From Clostridia bacterium (lineage in GTDB: Bacteria; Bacillota; Clostridia; Christensenellales; Aristaeellaceae): 21,301 nucleotides of DNA. The stretch is from the NCBI GenBank assembly GCA_030526935.1, contig JAUNBY010000012.1, forward strand, positions 1-21,301, given 5' to 3'. A program made the translations under genes and the position numbers. This document shows, one piece after another, positions 19,798 through 21,301 of this stretch (the stretch's first letter is position 1; each line of letters starts with the position of its first letter). The notes beneath the pieces are model-generated. The model was not told the DNA's origin, searched no databases, and was given only the letters and a program-made list of their open reading frames with translations.

Positions 19798-21301
19798 ATG
19801 AAAAAACAGCTTCCGGCATGGCTTGTCCTTTTTATCATCGCATTGGCGGCGGGCCTTTTGCTTGCCGGAACCAACGAACTTACCAAGGATCGCATCTATG
19901 AGCAGAGCCTCATAGCGGCAAACGCCGCCCGTGAAAAGGTTCTGCCGCAAGCGGACGCCTTCGAAGCTTTGCATGAGGGCGACGAGAATTTGGAGCTTGA
20001 CAACTGCTATGTGGCGACCGCCAACGGCGAGGTGATAGGCTATGTAGGCCAGGTCACCGTGAGCGGATACGGCGGAAATATCGAAGTCGTAGCCGGCATC
20101 GATACGGCGGGCGTTATAACCGGAATATCGGTCGGCGGAAGCGAGTTTTCGGAAACCGCCGGACTTGGCGCGAAGACGAGGGAAGCCGGGTTTACCGACC
20201 AGTTCGCGGGCGTCGTGCCTCCGGTCAGGCTCAACAACAACGTCGATAGCGTGACAGGAGCTTCCATATCCTCCGGAGCGGTCGTCGCCGGTGTCAACAG
20301 AATAGCCACTCATATAATTGAGGTCGAGCTTGGCATAGTTGACGAGGATGAAGCCGCTCCCGTGTGGATCGAACGTCGCTCGACTACAGCCAGAGGCTTT
20401 GGCGGCGACGTGGAAGTTACGGTTTACTTTGGCGCCGACGGTACGATTTCCGACGTCGAGGTTTCCGCTCCCAACGAGACGGAAGGCCTTGGAAAGCTCG
20501 CCGAGGAGGATTACTTCACCGACCAGTTCACCGGCAAGACTGGATCCGTCGATTTGTCCGACGAAGGCATTGATGCCCTAACCGGCGCTACAATAACCTC
20601 TCAGGCCGTTATCGACGCCATAAACGAGCTGCTTACAGAAGAAGTTGTAGTTCCCGAGGAAATGACTGCTTTGGCGCGTGGCTTTGGCGGCGACGTCGAG
20701 GTAAGGGCGATATTCAATTCCGCCGGACAGCTGGCGTCGTTGGAAGTGAGCGCTCCCAATGAGACGGCGGGCCTTGGCATGCTCGCGGAGGAAGACGATT
20801 TCACCGATCAGTTCCTGGGTCTCGTCGGGCCGTACAGCTTCGACATCGAGGGAGTTGACGCCCTTTCCGGAGCGACGGTGACATCAAACGCCGTTATTGA
20901 GGCGCTTAATTCGATCGCCCCCGTATCAGCCTCGCAGGTTCAAGATGAAAAGGCGCAGACTGAACCGGAAGTCGAGGAACCGGTTGTTGAACCCGAACCC
21001 GAGCCGGAAGATCCCAACGCGATAAAAGCCACGGCGAGAGGTTTCGCGGGAGATGTGGAAGTCGCCGTGACGGTAAACGAGGATAATTCAATCGCTACAC
21101 TGACGATTAAAGCCGCGAGCGAAACACCGGGCTTTGGACTGAGAGCCGAGGAACCGGAGTTCGCCGAACAGTTCATTGGCAAGACTGCCCCCTTCGCGTA
21201 TGGCGACGGTATAGACGCCATAGCGGGCGCTACAATGACCTCCAATGCCGTCATTGAGGCGCTGAACAGCCTGTTTGCGGCTGAAGAAGCGGAGCCGGTG
21301 G
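19798..21301 (+). CDS. membrane-anchored multi-FMN electron-transfer protein with RnfG-like head (3' end cut off)
   Basis: The first 501 codons of a protein that continues past the window. Residues 4-24 form one membrane helix (LPAWLVLFIIALAAGLLLAG). The following NELTKDRIYEQ and REKVLPQADAFEAL look like RnfG, the FMN subunit of Rnf complexes. Four FMN-binding domains follow, at about residues 30-175, 198-280, 293-375 and 412-495, with predicted flavin acceptors Ser156 (VTGAS), Thr265 (LTGAT), Thr360 (LSGAT) and Thr479 (IAGAT). An acidic Pro-Glu linker precedes the fourth. The domain should face outside. AGGGGGA lies 7 nt before the ATG. I infer that it takes electrons from a membrane donor and passes them along covalent FMNs to the secreted reductase. 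No other rnf gene is in the window. A fifth domain or the end of the gene may lie just beyond. Confidence 0.88.
   Translation, partial: MKKQLPAWLVLFIIALAAGLLLAGTNELTKDRIYEQSLIAANAAREKVLPQADAFEALHEGDENLELDNCYVATANGEVIGYVGQVTVSGYGGNIEVVAGIDTAGVITGISVGGSEFSETAGLGAKTREAGFTDQFAGVVPPVRLNNNVDSVTGASISSGAVVAGVNRIATHIIEVELGIVDEDEAAPVWIERRSTTARGFGGDVEVTVYFGADGTISDVEVSAPNETEGLGKLAEEDYFTDQFTGKTGSVDLSDEGIDALTGATITSQAVIDAINELLTEEVVVPEEMTALARGFGGDVEVRAIFNSAGQLASLEVSAPNETAGLGMLAEEDDFTDQFLGLVGPYSFDIEGVDALSGATVTSNAVIEALNSIAPVSASQVQDEKAQTEPEVEEPVVEPEPEPEDPNAIKATARGFAGDVEVAVTVNEDNSIATLTIKAASETPGFGLRAEEPEFAEQFIGKTAPFAYGDGIDAIAGATMTSNAVIEALNSLFAAEEAEPV

Noticed and set aside
19798..21301. A complete Rnf complex
   Set aside because: Only an RnfG-like segment is seen; no rnfA, B, C, D or E gene is present in the window.

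Overview
The window looks like chromosome of an anaerobic, low-to-mid GC Bacillota (Clostridia-type) bacterium. Reasons: strong GGAGG-type ribosome binding sites; a type III glutamine synthetase; an MsmX/UgpC-type ATPase beside a PucR/CdaR-type regulator; a stand-alone murG; and a secreted L,D-transpeptidase with peptidoglycan-binding repeats. There is no rRNA, tRNA, CRISPR array, transposase, integrase or phage gene. The closest relative cannot be named without a search.

Layout. 1-1.5 kb: a RadC-family protein whose JAMM metal site is degenerate, followed by a YfbR-type 5'-deoxynucleotidase. 1.6-4.0 kb: an orphan sugar-ABC ATPase and a CdaR/PucR-like regulator; a perfect 15-bp inverted repeat straddles the regulator's promoter. 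4.2-6.0 kb: an S41 (CtpA-type) protease overlapping a small membrane protein, closed by a strong terminator. 6.2-8.8 kb: a five-repeat peptidoglycan-binding L,D-transpeptidase, then an RluA/RluD-family pseudouridine synthase broken by one in-frame TAG. 8.8-13.7 kb: glnN under a perfect-consensus sigma-70 promoter, murG, and a MATE exporter. 13.7-16.4 kb (minus strand): a small membrane-anchored protein of unknown function, tightly coupled to topoisomerase III (topB).

16.5-21.3 kb is the most interesting part: a flavin-based extracytoplasmic electron-transfer locus. It encodes (i) a secreted FMN-domain plus FAD-domain reductase with a complete fumarate-reductase active site, (ii) the ApbE transferase that would attach FMN covalently to it, and (iii) a membrane-anchored protein running off the window. 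The third protein has an RnfG-like head fused to at least three more FMN-binding domains. I infer an anaerobic respiratory chain in which electrons leave the membrane, hop along covalent FMNs and reduce fumarate or a similar enoate outside the cell. The general class (multi-flavinylated extracytoplasmic proteins with ApbE) is known. The RnfG-head/tandem-FMN architecture paired with a secreted reductase is the part to follow up in the downstream sequence.

Many genes are preceded by dyad-symmetric elements that overlap their promoters (1572, 2861, 6127, 10986, 16455). These may be operators; each is listed separately. All motif and promoter calls come from reading the sequence by eye. Family assignments are from memory of the families, not from a search.
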